A DNA stretch of 64,000 nt from contig NZ_CP091788.1 of assembly GCF_022024055.1 (NCBI RefSeq), forward strand, positions 3,472,001 through 3,536,000. The letters are read 5' to 3'. The notes beneath the pieces are model-generated. The model worked only from the letters and a program-made list of their open reading frames with translations. It made no database searches and was not told the origin of the DNA. This DNA comes from Prevotella sp. E2-28. GTDB lineage: Bacteria > Bacteroidota > Bacteroidia > Bacteroidales > Bacteroidaceae. The translations under genes were made by a program, and so were the position numbers. The stretch's first letter is position 1, and the number at the start of each line of letters is the position of its first letter. Below are positions 40,174 to 50,400 of the stretch, one piece after another.

Positions 40174-42261
40174 ATGAGAAAAACGAGACTATTAACCTTG
40201 CTCGTGCTGCTGTTGACGGCGGCGACGGGCGCGTGGGCGCAAGACGCCAAGCATTTGATTACGGCCACTTACCGCGGACAGACACGCTCGCTGGAGCAGC
40301 CGCTGCCCTACGCCACTACCATCGGCGAATTCTATGAGGCCGTTACGGGTCAATCCTTCAGTGGTTTAATCAGCACTATGTCCGCTGTTGAAATGCCTCT
40401 TACCGGAATCACCTCCAACAACACCAGCGTCGTCAGCATTGGCGAATTAAACGGCGCAAGCACCCCGGTGACGGTTATAGCCGATGGCAAAGCCACCATC
40501 AGTATAAATTTTGGTAGTTATGCTCATGGCATCTTGGTCAGCGCCATCTCCCCCCTCTACGCTAACATGAAGTCCGGCGTGAAGGATGCCGACAAGTGGA
40601 CGGTGAAGGTTGGCGAGGGCGAGGCCCAGGCGCTGCCCATCGGCGGACTGAAGGGCGACGGCTCGGAGACCGTGACGCTGCAGTACAACGGACGACTGAA
40701 GGTGAAGGGCGTGAAGGCTACAAGCGACGCGGCTGCTCCCAGCGTTCCCGACGGTGCCCTCAGCGGCGTTTTCAGCGTCAGCGACACGAAGCAGGTTTAT
40801 TTCTCGAAGGGCAACCTGCAGGCAACTTACAACGGCAGTAACTGGAGTTGGGCCTTTGCCACCAACCAGTGGGACTGCATCGGCAACGCTGCTGGCAATA
40901 CCAGCATCAATGGCAACGGTTCTGTATCGGCAGCAGGCACCGTGGACCTCTTCGGCTGGAGCACCGCCGCCACAACCTATGGCATCCACAACAGTACGAC
41001 TGCTAGCGACTACAGCGGTGACTTCGTCGATTGGGGCGGGATCATCGGCACAGGCTGGCGCACGCTGACCAAGGACGAGTGGAACTATCTGTTCATGACA
41101 CGTGAAAGCGGCAGTAAAGTTAATGGCATGAGCCCCAGCCCTGATAACGCCCGATATACTCATGCTACCATTAACACAGACAATGAAACCGGTGGTATTA
41201 GAGGTATGATATTGTTTCCTGACGGTGTGACGGTAAATTATAGCGATGCCACCTCCTGGGGAGGAATCAACCAATATAGTAATTGGAATGGTTCTACCAA
41301 ATGTACAACAAGTCAGTGGAATGCTCTTGCAGCCAAGGGTTTCGTTTTCCTGCCCACCGGAGGTGTCAGAAATGGAACAACAATTAGCAACTCCAACAAT
41401 AACGGATACTATTGGTCATCATATACAGCCTCTCCTACCAGTGGATATGCTCACTACACTCGCGTTGTTGCTTCAACTGAGCCTACCACGGCCTCCGATT
41501 CTCGCAAAATAGGTATCTCCGTGCGCCTGGTTCGCGAGGTGGCTACAAGCGACGCACCGGCGAAGGAACCGGCTACGGTGACGACGGCGCCGACGGGTGC
41601 GGCGATTGTTGGCGTTGGCAAGGAAACGGCGCTGGTTAGCGGTGGCGTGGCCGACGGCGGCACGCTGATGTATGCAGTGACCACGACGAACACGAAGCCT
41701 GCCTCGACGGATGGCTTCAGCGACGCGGTGCCCACGGCTCAGACCATCACCGCCAGTGGCACGGTATATGTTTGGTATTACGTGAAGGGCGACGACACGC
41801 ACACCGACAGCGAGATTGCGGCTACGCCCATTGAGGTTCCCGTGGCCATCATATGGGACGCTACGAACGTCAAAGAACTTGATGTCTTCGGCAATCATGA
41901 ACCCTGTACGATTGATGGCGTCACGCTGAGTGGTAATGCCGAAGAGGTTTATGCCAGGTGGTCTGGTTACGGAAATCCGGAAAAGGATGGCATCAGTTTC
42001 GAAACGATGGAATCAGGCGGCTTTACCTTCAAGGCACCGAACAGCAAGAAGTTCACAAAGATTGAGATGACGCTCACTGGCCCTGCTGGTTGGGATTATG
42101 CAAGTCTCGGCACTGGATGGTTGTATAGTGATGATCCTATGACAGAAATATTTAAAGTCACGTGGAAGGGCAGTGCCGCCTCGACGGTTGATCTGCTGAA
42201 GGATGCTGGTAATTTCAACGGCGAAAGGGTGAAAAGCATCGTGTTCTACCTGTCGGAGTAA
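40174..42261 (+). CDS. Secreted modular protein with FISUMP-like domain
   Basis: A 695-residue exported protein with signal peptide LLTLLVLLLTAATGAWAQ. The middle (~200-460) resembles the Fibrobacter succinogenes major paralogous (FISUMP) domain: DLFGWSTAATTYG, GIIGTGWRTLTKDEWNYLF and NGYYWSSYTASPTSGY. A following module (~465-565) with GTLMYAVTTTNTKP and VYVWYYVKGDDTH recurs in the next proteins. The C-terminal ~115 residues form a beta-rich module. No enzyme motif is visible. It is probably a surface or secreted protein of unknown ligand. Confidence 0.75.
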   Translation: MRKTRLLTLLVLLLTAATGAWAQDAKHLITATYRGQTRSLEQPLPYATTIGEFYEAVTGQSFSGLISTMSAVEMPLTGITSNNTSVVSIGELNGASTPVTVIADGKATISINFGSYAHGILVSAISPLYANMKSGVKDADKWTVKVGEGEAQALPIGGLKGDGSETVTLQYNGRLKVKGVKATSDAAAPSVPDGALSGVFSVSDTKQVYFSKGNLQATYNGSNWSWAFATNQWDCIGNAAGNTSINGNGSVSAAGTVDLFGWSTAATTYGIHNSTTASDYSGDFVDWGGIIGTGWRTLTKDEWNYLFMTRESGSKVNGMSPSPDNARYTHATINTDNETGGIRGMILFPDGVTVNYSDATSWGGINQYSNWNGSTKCTTSQWNALAAKGFVFLPTGGVRNGTTISNSNNNGYYWSSYTASPTSGYAHYTRVVASTEPTTASDSRKIGISVRLVREVATSDAPAKEPATVTTAPTGAAIVGVGKETALVSGGVADGGTLMYAVTTTNTKPASTDGFSDAVPTAQTITASGTVYVWYYVKGDDTHTDSEIAATPIEVPVAIIWDATNVKELDVFGNHEPCTIDGVTLSGNAEEVYARWSGYGNPEKDGISFETMESGGFTFKAPNSKKFTKIEMTLTGPAGWDYASLGTGWLYSDDPMTEIFKVTWKGSAASTVDLLKDAGNFNGERVKSIVFYLSE

Positions 42262-42263
42262 TC

Positions 42264-42290
42264 CCCTCGCGCGTATTATATATAAAGGAG
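42264..42290 (+). repeat. Intergenic CTCGCGCGTAT repeat, copy 1
   Basis: CCCTCGCGCGTATTATATAT then AAAGGAG, directly after the stop codon at 42261. A related stretch follows two other genes of this locus (43976-44010 and 45566-45600). Confidence 0.6.
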
Positions 42291-42363
42291 TAACGGATTC
42301 ACGGATCTACGGATTCACGGATTTCCGAAAGAATATAAAAAGAAACATTAAAACATTAAGATT

Positions 42364-43974
42364 ATGATACAAATTAAAAAAACAATACTGACGCTCGTCG
42401 CGCTATTAGCCGTGACGACGGGAGCGTGGGCCACGGAATTTACATCTCTGAAAGTGGGAGATGTACTTCATGTGGGCGATGTCATAAATACGAGTACCAA
42501 TTATACGGTTTGTGAAGCATATCTCGACGCAGGCCTTCAGCCGGCTACAGTGGTAAGAGCTAATATCGGTATAGATGATATTATTGAATCAGAAACTGGT
42601 GCTTACTACCTCATAAAAGGCAACAATGATTTTTATTATGGTGTCATTATAGATGATGGTTATGAAGGAGGCTATTGGCCAGTAACTGACACTTCCGACG
42701 GCATATCTGTGACGGCAATAAGCCCAGGTAATTATACAGAATTGACGTTTGCCGTTCATGAAGGCGTCGCCTCCTCCGGCCCCAAGGTCGCCTGGGACGA
42801 GGCCGAGAAGACCGGCAAGTTCACCATGCCCGGCGGCAACGTGACACTGGAGCCCGAGTACTACCCGCAGGCCGCGCTCACCGCAGCCCCCACGGCCATC
42901 GATAACGTGCCCGCCACCACCGACGGCGCCATCGTCAAAGCCGGCACCGTGGCCAACATCGGCGAGACCACGACCGCCCAGGGCACCGTGATGTACTACG
43001 TCAGCCCGACCGCCCTCGACGACGCCGCACTGCTGGCCCTCGCCGCTGACCAGTGGACAGCCGACGTGCCCACCGCCAAGAGCCTCGCCCAGGGCCAGGC
43101 CTACGTCTACTACTACGTGCGCGGCAACGACAGCGACAACGACGCTGAGAACTTCAGCGACGGCGACATCCTGGCCGCCAACGCCCTCACCGTCACCATC
43201 GCCGCCGAGCCCACCTACGCCGTCACCTTCGCCGAGGGCACCGATCCCAACGAGTGGACCGCCAGCCCCGCCACCGACGTGAAGAAGGGCACCGAAGTCA
43301 CCGTCACCTACAGCGGCCAGCGCAAGGTCATGGGCGTCAAGGCCGAGAAGAAGAAGAGACCGGAATTCGTACCAGGCGCGACAATCCAGAATATAGAATC
43401 ATTTGTCGAAGTCGAAAACAACAGGGATGGCACCATCACCCTCCACATGCCTACGCTGAACCCGTCGACATACAATGTAACCGGCAGTGGTTTTAGCAAT
43501 GGTGAACACACACTGCATTTCGACTATGAAAAAGGTAGTGGCACAAATATGTCCCCTATCGGAGCGAATATCATTGAATATAGCTGGGCCGGCCATACGC
43601 CTTTCAGCGAACTGGACAAAACCATTGACATTACTTCGGGGGAGCCGAGGGTGGCCATCCTGATTACAGGCCACGTACAATCTGCCACTTGTCCAGCGCC
43701 AGGCAAAGAACACTATTGGGGACTGTACCGCTACACCAACCCCGTGAAGGTGACCTACAACCTGGGCGGCGGCAGCGTCAGTGGCTCCACTGCCGACAAG
43801 GTGGAATACCTCTTCAGCGGCGATGCCCTTGCCACCACTTTCGCAGCACCCACACGTGAGGGCTACACCTTCGACGGCTGGTACACCTCTGCTGAAGGCG
43901 GCACGAAACTTACCGCCAGCAACGCTACCAGTGCCACCACCATCTACGCTCACTGGAACGCGATTGCCGAGTAA
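42364..43974 (+). CDS. Secreted modular protein with InlB-type (Listeria-Bacteroides) repeat
   Basis: A 536-residue exported protein with signal peptide LTLVALLAVTTGAWATE. The segment around residues 130-300 shares the FTMPGGNVTLEPEY and YYVSPTAL...YVYYYVRGND modules with its neighbours. The C-terminal ~75 residues form an InlB B-repeat: VTYNLGGGSVSGSTADKVEY then FAAPTREGYTFDGWYTSAEG and TTIYAHWNA. Such repeats are common on surface proteins of Bacteroidota and Listeria. No catalytic motif is seen. The central DNA is much richer in G+C than the 5' part. Confidence 0.75.
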   Translation: MIQIKKTILTLVALLAVTTGAWATEFTSLKVGDVLHVGDVINTSTNYTVCEAYLDAGLQPATVVRANIGIDDIIESETGAYYLIKGNNDFYYGVIIDDGYEGGYWPVTDTSDGISVTAISPGNYTELTFAVHEGVASSGPKVAWDEAEKTGKFTMPGGNVTLEPEYYPQAALTAAPTAIDNVPATTDGAIVKAGTVANIGETTTAQGTVMYYVSPTALDDAALLALAADQWTADVPTAKSLAQGQAYVYYYVRGNDSDNDAENFSDGDILAANALTVTIAAEPTYAVTFAEGTDPNEWTASPATDVKKGTEVTVTYSGQRKVMGVKAEKKKRPEFVPGATIQNIESFVEVENNRDGTITLHMPTLNPSTYNVTGSGFSNGEHTLHFDYEKGSGTNMSPIGANIIEYSWAGHTPFSELDKTIDITSGEPRVAILITGHVQSATCPAPGKEHYWGLYRYTNPVKVTYNLGGGSVSGSTADKVEYLFSGDALATTFAAPTREGYTFDGWYTSAEGGTKLTASNATSATTIYAHWNAIAE

Positions 43975-43975
43975 C

Positions 43976-44010
43976 CCCCTCTCGCGCGTATATAATAAAA
44001 AAGGTATAAA
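43976..44010 (+). repeat. Intergenic CTCGCGCGTAT repeat, copy 2
   Basis: CCCCTCTCGCGCGTATATAA then TAAAAAAGGTATAAA, starting two bases after the stop codon of the preceding gene. Confidence 0.65.
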
Positions 44011-44051
44011 AGACTCTCCCCCGACCCCTCCCTGTGGAGGGAGGGGAGTAG
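44011..44051 (-). repeat. Palindromic repeat family 1, intergenic copy
   Basis: AGACTCTCCCCCGACCCCTC then CCTGTGGAGGGAGGGGAGTAG, inverted orientation, 37 bp before the ubiquitin-fusion gene. Confidence 0.8.
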
Positions 44052-44088
44052 ATAGAAAAGAAAGAAAACAATTAAACGAATAAATATT

Positions 44089-45564
44089 ATGATACATAAA
44101 TTTAGATATATAATGACGCTCGCGCTGCTGCTGTTGGTTGCGGTACCGGCAAGCGCCATGGAGATATTCGTCAAGACGCTGACAGGTAAGACCATCACGC
44201 TTGAAGTGGAAAATACCAACACCATCTTGGAAGTAAAAGGGATGATTGAGACCAAAGAGTCGATACCTGTCCTGAAGCAGCGTCTTATCTTCGCAGGCAA
44301 GCAGCTCGAAGATGCGAAGACACTGAACGACTACAACATCCAAAAGGAGTCAACCCTCCATCTTGTTTTTAAGTCCGACTACATCGAAGTCACCCCCGGC
44401 TCGTCCGCTAACACATGGACCTTCGCGATGCCCGGCAGCGACGTCGTGTTGACTCCTATCTATGCCAAGGCAGCCGCATTCGCCACCACGGGCACCGAGC
44501 CCGAAGTGAAGACGCTGCTACCCGAAGCCGCTGAAGGCGTCATCGCCGGCACCGACGCATCGCTCATCGCCGAGGGCACCGGCATCGTGGCCTTCGCCGG
44601 AACGAGCACCGAGGTCACGCAGGGCACGCTGATGTACGCCATCGGCACCTCAGCCACCGAGGCCCCCGCACTCACCGCATTCAGCGCCACAGTGCCCACA
44701 GCCGAGAACGTCGCTGACGACGGAGGAAATGTCTATGTATGGTACTACATCCAGGGCGCCGACGCCCCCGACGGTGTAGCCGCCACGCTCGACAACACCT
44801 TCGAAAACACCGAGCCCGCCTGCCTCACCGTCCAGGTGCTCAGCAACAAGTTCGACATCCAGTTCAACGCCGCCAACGCCAACACCATCGAGGCCGGCAA
44901 GGCCACCGTCACCGTAGGTGGCACAGCTGCCACCGTCACCGAGGGTAAGCTCAAGGGCGTGAAGATGGGCAGCGAGGTGAAGCTCAAAGCCAACACCGGC
45001 TACAAGTTCCGCAAGGTGGAGGTGAAGAAGAAGAGTGCGAGCAAGCTTGCCAGCGAAGTTACCCCCGAAGACATTTTCAAGGTGATAGCCTCCGACGGCA
45101 TGATATACGATAACATCGCCGCTGCCGAATCTGCAGGCACCACCGCACAGGGCCTGGTAGTATATGTGGGCAGTAATACGGGCCACGCCACCTACACCCA
45201 CGGTATGGCACTCGCACTGAAAGACGAAAGCGACAACACTTGGTCAGGAGCAAAAGATGCTTGCAATGCCAAGAACACATCGACTCCCATCGTCGGCGCT
45301 CTTTGGATACAAGCCAGCAAAGACCAGTGGAACACGATGTTCAATGCAGTAGGCGGCGATAGCAAATTGAGAGATTGTTTCTCCAGCGCCGGTGGCACGA
45401 ACCTCGTAAAATTTGGAAATTATTGGTCGAGTTCGTCATTTGAATACTATGGGGAGCAAGGAGACTATTACATGTTTTCCGAGGATGATTGGCCAGGTGA
45501 ATGGGGCAGTACTTCTGTGTATTATAATAATAATTACCATGTCCGCGCATGCATCGTCTTCTGA
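44089..45564 (+). CDS. Secreted ubiquitin-domain fusion protein
   Basis: A 491-residue exported protein. The signal peptide ends VAVPASA, and the next residue is Met1 of a ubiquitin domain (residues 24-93; DNA 44158-44367) with [18 protein letters not shown] and [20 protein letters not shown]. By eye, 53 of 76 positions equal human ubiquitin. Lys6, 11, 27, 33, 48 and 63 and the Leu8-Ile44-Val70 patch are kept, but the RLRGG tail is replaced by KSDYI and the chain runs on. Then come the [14 protein letters not shown] and [10 protein letters not shown] modules shared with neighbours, and a C-terminal FISUMP-like part ([29 protein letters not shown]). A function in host interaction is inference. 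Confidence 0.9.
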   Translation: MIHKFRYIMTLALLLLVAVPASAMEIFVKTLTGKTITLEVENTNTILEVKGMIETKESIPVLKQRLIFAGKQLEDAKTLNDYNIQKESTLHLVFKSDYIEVTPGSSANTWTFAMPGSDVVLTPIYAKAAAFATTGTEPEVKTLLPEAAEGVIAGTDASLIAEGTGIVAFAGTSTEVTQGTLMYAIGTSATEAPALTAFSATVPTAENVADDGGNVYVWYYIQGADAPDGVAATLDNTFENTEPACLTVQVLSNKFDIQFNAANANTIEAGKATVTVGGTAATVTEGKLKGVKMGSEVKLKANTGYKFRKVEVKKKSASKLASEVTPEDIFKVIASDGMIYDNIAAAESAGTTAQGLVVYVGSNTGHATYTHGMALALKDESDNTWSGAKDACNAKNTSTPIVGALWIQASKDQWNTMFNAVGGDSKLRDCFSSAGGTNLVKFGNYWSSSSFEYYGEQGDYYMFSEDDWPGEWGSTSVYYNNNYHVRACIVF

Positions 45565-45565
45565 C

Positions 45566-45600
45566 CCACTCTCGCGCGTATATAATATAAAAGGTATAAA
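45566..45600 (+). repeat. Intergenic CTCGCGCGTAT repeat, copy 3
   Basis: CCACTCTCGCGCGTATATAA then TATAAAAGGTATAAA, starting just after the stop codon of the ubiquitin-fusion gene. Confidence 0.65.
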
Positions 45601-45621
45601 CAACATAAAGAAATACAATAT

Positions 45622-47286
45622 ATGAAAACAATATCAAGATATATAATGACGCTCGCACTGCTCATCACGGCAGTCACGGGCGCGTGGGCACAAGGTGATT
45701 ATCTTATTGATGTCGACTTCGCCTCTATTTATGATCGTATGGGAACACATTTTCGTTGTGGGATTATGGCGTTGGAGTCTGGGGTAATTAAAGGTACGCT
45801 CGACCTATCCGTCGATGGTGATTTAAAGGGCAGTTTCAATGTTGATGGTGAAGAGGTTTTTGATTTTATTACCCCCGCTTTAGATGCGGGAGATCATACC
45901 TATTCTGCCGTGTTTAAGCCTGTAGGAGGCGGTGAATTTAGCAGGAATGGAGATTTTACAATAGACAAATTGTATACTTCTATCGCTTATAATGGCTCTA
46001 CTTCAATTAATATGGGTGTGGGTGAAAGTACTGAACTTGATGTTTATGTGAATCCTGATGGAGCAGACGGGTTAAGCTATTCATCAAGTGACGCTTCTGT
46101 TGCTTCTATAACCAAAAAGGAAAATAGTAATGATACATATATTATTCAAGCTAAGGCTACAGGCACTGCAACAATTACATTTTCATTCGCAGGCAATAAA
46201 AATTATGATGCTGCCAAAGAAGATATAACAATCACTGTCACCGTCTTAACTCCCCCCATCGACGTGACCACCAACAAGGCTGAGAACGATACCGTCTTCA
46301 CCGAGGCTTGGTTCAACATGCCCGCCTTCGACGCAACGGCCGAGTACGAGCTGGTGCGCGACATGAGCATCCAGATGACCGCCACCATGGGCGACGGCAC
46401 CGACGGCGTGCGCTACCGCGTGAAGAAGGCACAGCAGGGCGAAGGCTATGAGCCCGCCGACCTGAACATGATGCAGGTGCTGGCACTCGTAGCCGTGAAC
46501 GACGGCATCGAGCAGAAAGCCCTCACACAGGATCAGGACTACTACTGCCGCATCTATAAGCTCGACGAGCAGACACTGCAGCCCGAAGGCGACGGCGTCA
46601 TGCTCTACGACTTCGACTTCGCCCCCGGCCTCTACGCCCTCAAGGCCTTCGCCCAGGACGACAGCGACTACGCCGGCGAGACCGCCCTCAGCAACACCTT
46701 CAAGCTCTTCCAGGGCTACGAGGTAGAAGTGGCCGCCAAGGAGTTCATCACCTACTATAAGGACGAGCCCCTCTACGTGGAGGACGAGGCCGCCGAGCTC
46801 TACACCATCAGCAGCGTAAACGGCGACCAGGCCGTGCTGAGCGACAAGAGCGACGCCATGCCAAGCAACACTCCAATGCTGGTTTATAACAAGAGCAATG
46901 AGACGAAGGTCATCCTCCTCATCCCATGCGCCGAGCCCGACATGGCTATCACCGTAGCACCTGAGTTCCAGGGCACCCTGACCGGCACCACCATCGCCGC
47001 CAGCACCGAAGGCCAGACCAACTACGCCTTCAACGGCAAGGCCTTCGTCTTCGTGAAGAACGCTGTCGAGATCGGCGCCAACAAGGCTTGGCTGAGCGTC
47101 AACACTGGCGTGCCCAGCGCACGAATCACGCTGGTCTTCGACGACGAGACCACGAAGATTGCGAACACGAATATCACGAATATCACGAATGGCAACTGGT
47201 ACGACCTGAACGGCCGCAAGCTCGACAAGATGCCGACGAAGAAGGGCGTGTACCTCTTCAATGGTAAGAAGGTCGTGATTAAGTAA
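45622..47286 (+). CDS. Secreted Ig-like-fold protein with C-terminal sorting-type tail
   Basis: A 554-residue exported protein with signal peptide MTLALLITAVTGAWAQ. A Big-type Ig-like domain lies at ~130-215 (GESTELDVYVNPDGADGLSY, SDASVASITKK, GTATITFSF). The C-terminal ~35 residues, NWYDLNGRKLDKMPTKKGVY then LFNGKKVVIK, match the 'YDLxGRKV..PxKGVYIxNGKKVV' tail common in Prevotella secreted proteins, probably a cell-surface or secretion signal. Function unknown. The 5' part (45690-46250) is A+T-rich and the 3' part G+C-rich, as if pieced together. Confidence 0.75.
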   Translation: MKTISRYIMTLALLITAVTGAWAQGDYLIDVDFASIYDRMGTHFRCGIMALESGVIKGTLDLSVDGDLKGSFNVDGEEVFDFITPALDAGDHTYSAVFKPVGGGEFSRNGDFTIDKLYTSIAYNGSTSINMGVGESTELDVYVNPDGADGLSYSSSDASVASITKKENSNDTYIIQAKATGTATITFSFAGNKNYDAAKEDITITVTVLTPPIDVTTNKAENDTVFTEAWFNMPAFDATAEYELVRDMSIQMTATMGDGTDGVRYRVKKAQQGEGYEPADLNMMQVLALVAVNDGIEQKALTQDQDYYCRIYKLDEQTLQPEGDGVMLYDFDFAPGLYALKAFAQDDSDYAGETALSNTFKLFQGYEVEVAAKEFITYYKDEPLYVEDEAAELYTISSVNGDQAVLSDKSDAMPSNTPMLVYNKSNETKVILLIPCAEPDMAITVAPEFQGTLTGTTIAASTEGQTNYAFNGKAFVFVKNAVEIGANKAWLSVNTGVPSARITLVFDDETTKIANTNITNITNGNWYDLNGRKLDKMPTKKGVYLFNGKKVVIK

Positions 47287-47327
47287 AGACCCACCCCCAA
47301 CCCCTCCCTGTGGAGGGAGGGGAGTAG
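47287..47327 (-). repeat. Palindromic repeat family 1, intergenic copy
   Basis: AGACCCACCCCCAACCCCTC then CCTGTGGAGGGAGGGGAGTAG, starting at the base after the stop codon of the preceding gene. Confidence 0.85.
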
Positions 47328-47377
47328 TAAGAAAAGAATAATGCGTGATTGATAGTAAATAAAATACGTACAGAGTG

Positions 47378-47416
47378 ACTTCCCCCTCCCTCAACAGGGA
47401 GGGACGGGGAGGGTCC
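47378..47416 (+). repeat. Palindromic repeat family 1, copy before the 1.2-kilo-residue gene
   Basis: ACTTCCCCCTCCCTCAACAG then GGAGGGACGGGGAGGGTCC. It lies 12 bp before the chosen start of the next gene. The longer open frame from 47375 would read it as SPSLNREGRGGS. Confidence 0.75.
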
Positions 47417-47428
47417 AAAAATTTATAT

Positions 47429-50400
47429 ATGAATATGAAACAAAAGATATTTTCATTGCTCGCACTGCTCTTGACGGCAGTGACAGGCGCGTGGGCGCAG
47501 ACCACCTACACCGTGGCCGGCAACAACACAGCCATGTTTGGCTCGGTTTGGGATCCTACTTACACCGCCAATGACATGACGAAGAACGGTGATGGCACCT
47601 ACAGCATCACCTACACCAACGTCTATCTCGATGATGATGTGCAATACAAGGTCGTGAAGGATCGCAGCTGGAATGAGGCATATCCTGATCTTGACCGCGT
47701 TATCAATATCGCTAAGGCTGGCACCTACACCTTGACCATACACTTCAACCCAAATACCCATGAAGTATATGAGACGATGCCTGGCGTCGCTCCGACCTAC
47801 GACCTCAAGGTGGGCACGAACGCTCAGGGAACCGTGAAGTTCTACGTGGGCGAGAACGAGGTGACAAAGGCTGAGGAAGGCGCCACCGTAACGGTAGCGA
47901 TCGAGCCCAACACGGGCTGGAGCGTAGGCGGACTGCAGGGACTGTGGTACGCCGCTGGCAGCGCCGTGAAGGCTCCCAAGCGCGTACAGGCTAACGTGGA
48001 CCTGCTGAAGGACTTTGAGCTGAACCCCGTAGAGGGCAACCCCAATGCCTTCACGTTCGAGATGAAGCGCGCCAATGCCGAGATATCGGTGAGCTACCGC
48101 AAGCTGCTGACACACACCGACATCAGCTTCGAGGACATCGCAGCCGTGACCTACACCGGTCAGGCACTGACACCCGACGTCACAGTGAAGGACGGTCAGA
48201 CCGTTCTTACCAAGGACACCGACTACAGTGTGAGCTACGAGAGCAACGAGAACGCCGGCACGGGTAAGGCTACCATTGTGGGTATCGGCCTCTATAGTGG
48301 ACAGGTGGAGAAAACATTCACCATCAACAAGGCCGACATCACGCCTACGGCTCCCACTGCCATGACACAGCTGACCTTCAACGGACAGGCGCAGACGCTG
48401 GTTGCTGCCGGTAGCATTACCGGCCCAGGCAATATGGAGGCATGCGAGATGCAGTACTCGCTGGACGGACAGACCTATGCCAAGGAGCTGCCTACAGCAG
48501 TCAACGCAGGAAGCTACACCGTATTCTACAAGGTGGTGGGCGATGCCAACCACAACGGCGTGGACGCACAGTTTATCAGCGTGGCCATCTACAAGGCTGC
48601 ACTGACCAACGTGCTGCTGGAGGCATCGACCCTGACCTACAACCAGCAGGAGCAGTCGCCTACCATCACCAGCGTGAAGGCCGGCACACTGGACGTTCCA
48701 GCCGAGGCCTACACCATCAGCGGCAACAAGGCTACCAACGTGGGCAACTACCTGATTGAGATTCTGCCGAAGGACGACGCACAGAACTTCGACGGCACGG
48801 CCAAGGCCCAGTGGAGCATCGTGGCTGCCAATGCCAACCTGTTCAACATACAGCTGAGCAACTCATCGCTGGTATATAACGGCACTGAACTGAAGCCTAC
48901 CGCTACCGTGAAGGACGGTGATGCCGTTCTTGTAGAGGGCACCGACTACACTCTGGCCTACACGAACAACGTGAACGTGGGCACGGCTACCGTGACCGCT
49001 ACGGGTATTGGTAACTACAGCGGCACGAAGACGGCTACCTTCACCATTACACAGGCCGACATGGTGATTACAGCGCCTACCGTGAAGGAGGGACTCGTCT
49101 ATACAACCCAGCCGCAGGCACTGGCCAACGCCGGCACCGTGGAGGGCGGCGAGCTGATGTACTCGCTCGACAACACGCAGTGGACCACCACCGTTCCCAC
49201 TGGTACGGAGGCTAAGGAATATACCGTATATTATAAGATTGTGAACGACGCCAACCATAAGGCCGTGGAGCCGCAGCAGTTCAAGGTGACCATAGAACAG
49301 GCCACACTGACCGCCGCTCAGCTCACCGAGACGAACTTCGTCTATAACCAGCAGGAGCAGACCGTTCTGGTATCTTACGTGAACGCCGGCACCATCGTAG
49401 TGCCTGCCACCAGCTACGACGTAGAGGGCAACAAGGCCACGAACGTGGGCAACTACGAGGCTAAGATGACCGGTAAGGGTAACTTCAAGGGCGAGGTGAA
49501 GGTGCAGTGGAGCATCGTAGCCGCCAACGCCAACCTGTTCAACATTAGCCTGGGCACGACCGAGTACACCTACGACGGCACTGCCAAGACGCCTACCGCT
49601 ACCGTGAAGGACGGCGACGCAACACTCGTTGAGAATACCGACTACACGCTGGCATACACCGCCAACACCGCTGCCGGCACGGCTACCGTAACGGCTACGG
49701 GTAAGGGCAACTACACCGGCACGCAGACGGCTACCTTCGTTATCAAGCCCGCCAAGCTGACCAGCGTAACACTGGCTCAGACAGAGTTCCAGTACAACCT
49801 GTTTACACCGGTGGCTCAGACAGCAGGCATCGCTGAGGTGAAGGCCGGCAACCTGACTGTTCCCGCCGCACAGTATGAGGTGAAGGGCAACACACAGACC
49901 GAGCCGGGCGAATACATCGTGACCGTAACGGGTAAGACTAACTTCACCGACAGCGTAACGGCTAAGTTCGTGATCCTCGACCAGGTGGTTGACGGCGACG
50001 CCGAGAAGACTGAGACGGAAGAGAAGGTTGACGACATCGACATGACGGTGACCGTAGTAGACCGCAACAAGAAGGAACTGCAGATCGACGAGATTACCGA
50101 GGGTGCATCTTCGGGCGACAACCTCACCGTAACGATTCCTTCGACCGTCAATGGCTGGAACGTGGTGAGCGTAGGCGCTAACGCCATGGGCGGCATGACC
50201 AATGTGACCGACATCATCATGCCTGACACTGACGAGCCTATCAAGGTGGAGGCTGGTGCCTTCCCAGGCATTGCTACTATCCACACCTCTCTGGCTCTGC
50301 TCGACGACTATGCACTGATGGCTGGTCTGCAGCCTAACTACGAGGCTACGAAGGTGGTTTGTACCGTGACTCCGGTGAACAAGTACTGGACGCTGGGTAC

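Noticed and set aside
46246..47505. A 419-codon open frame on the minus strand
   Set aside because: It lies opposite a clear secreted-protein gene; repetitive His/Val/Gly composition marks it as a shadow.
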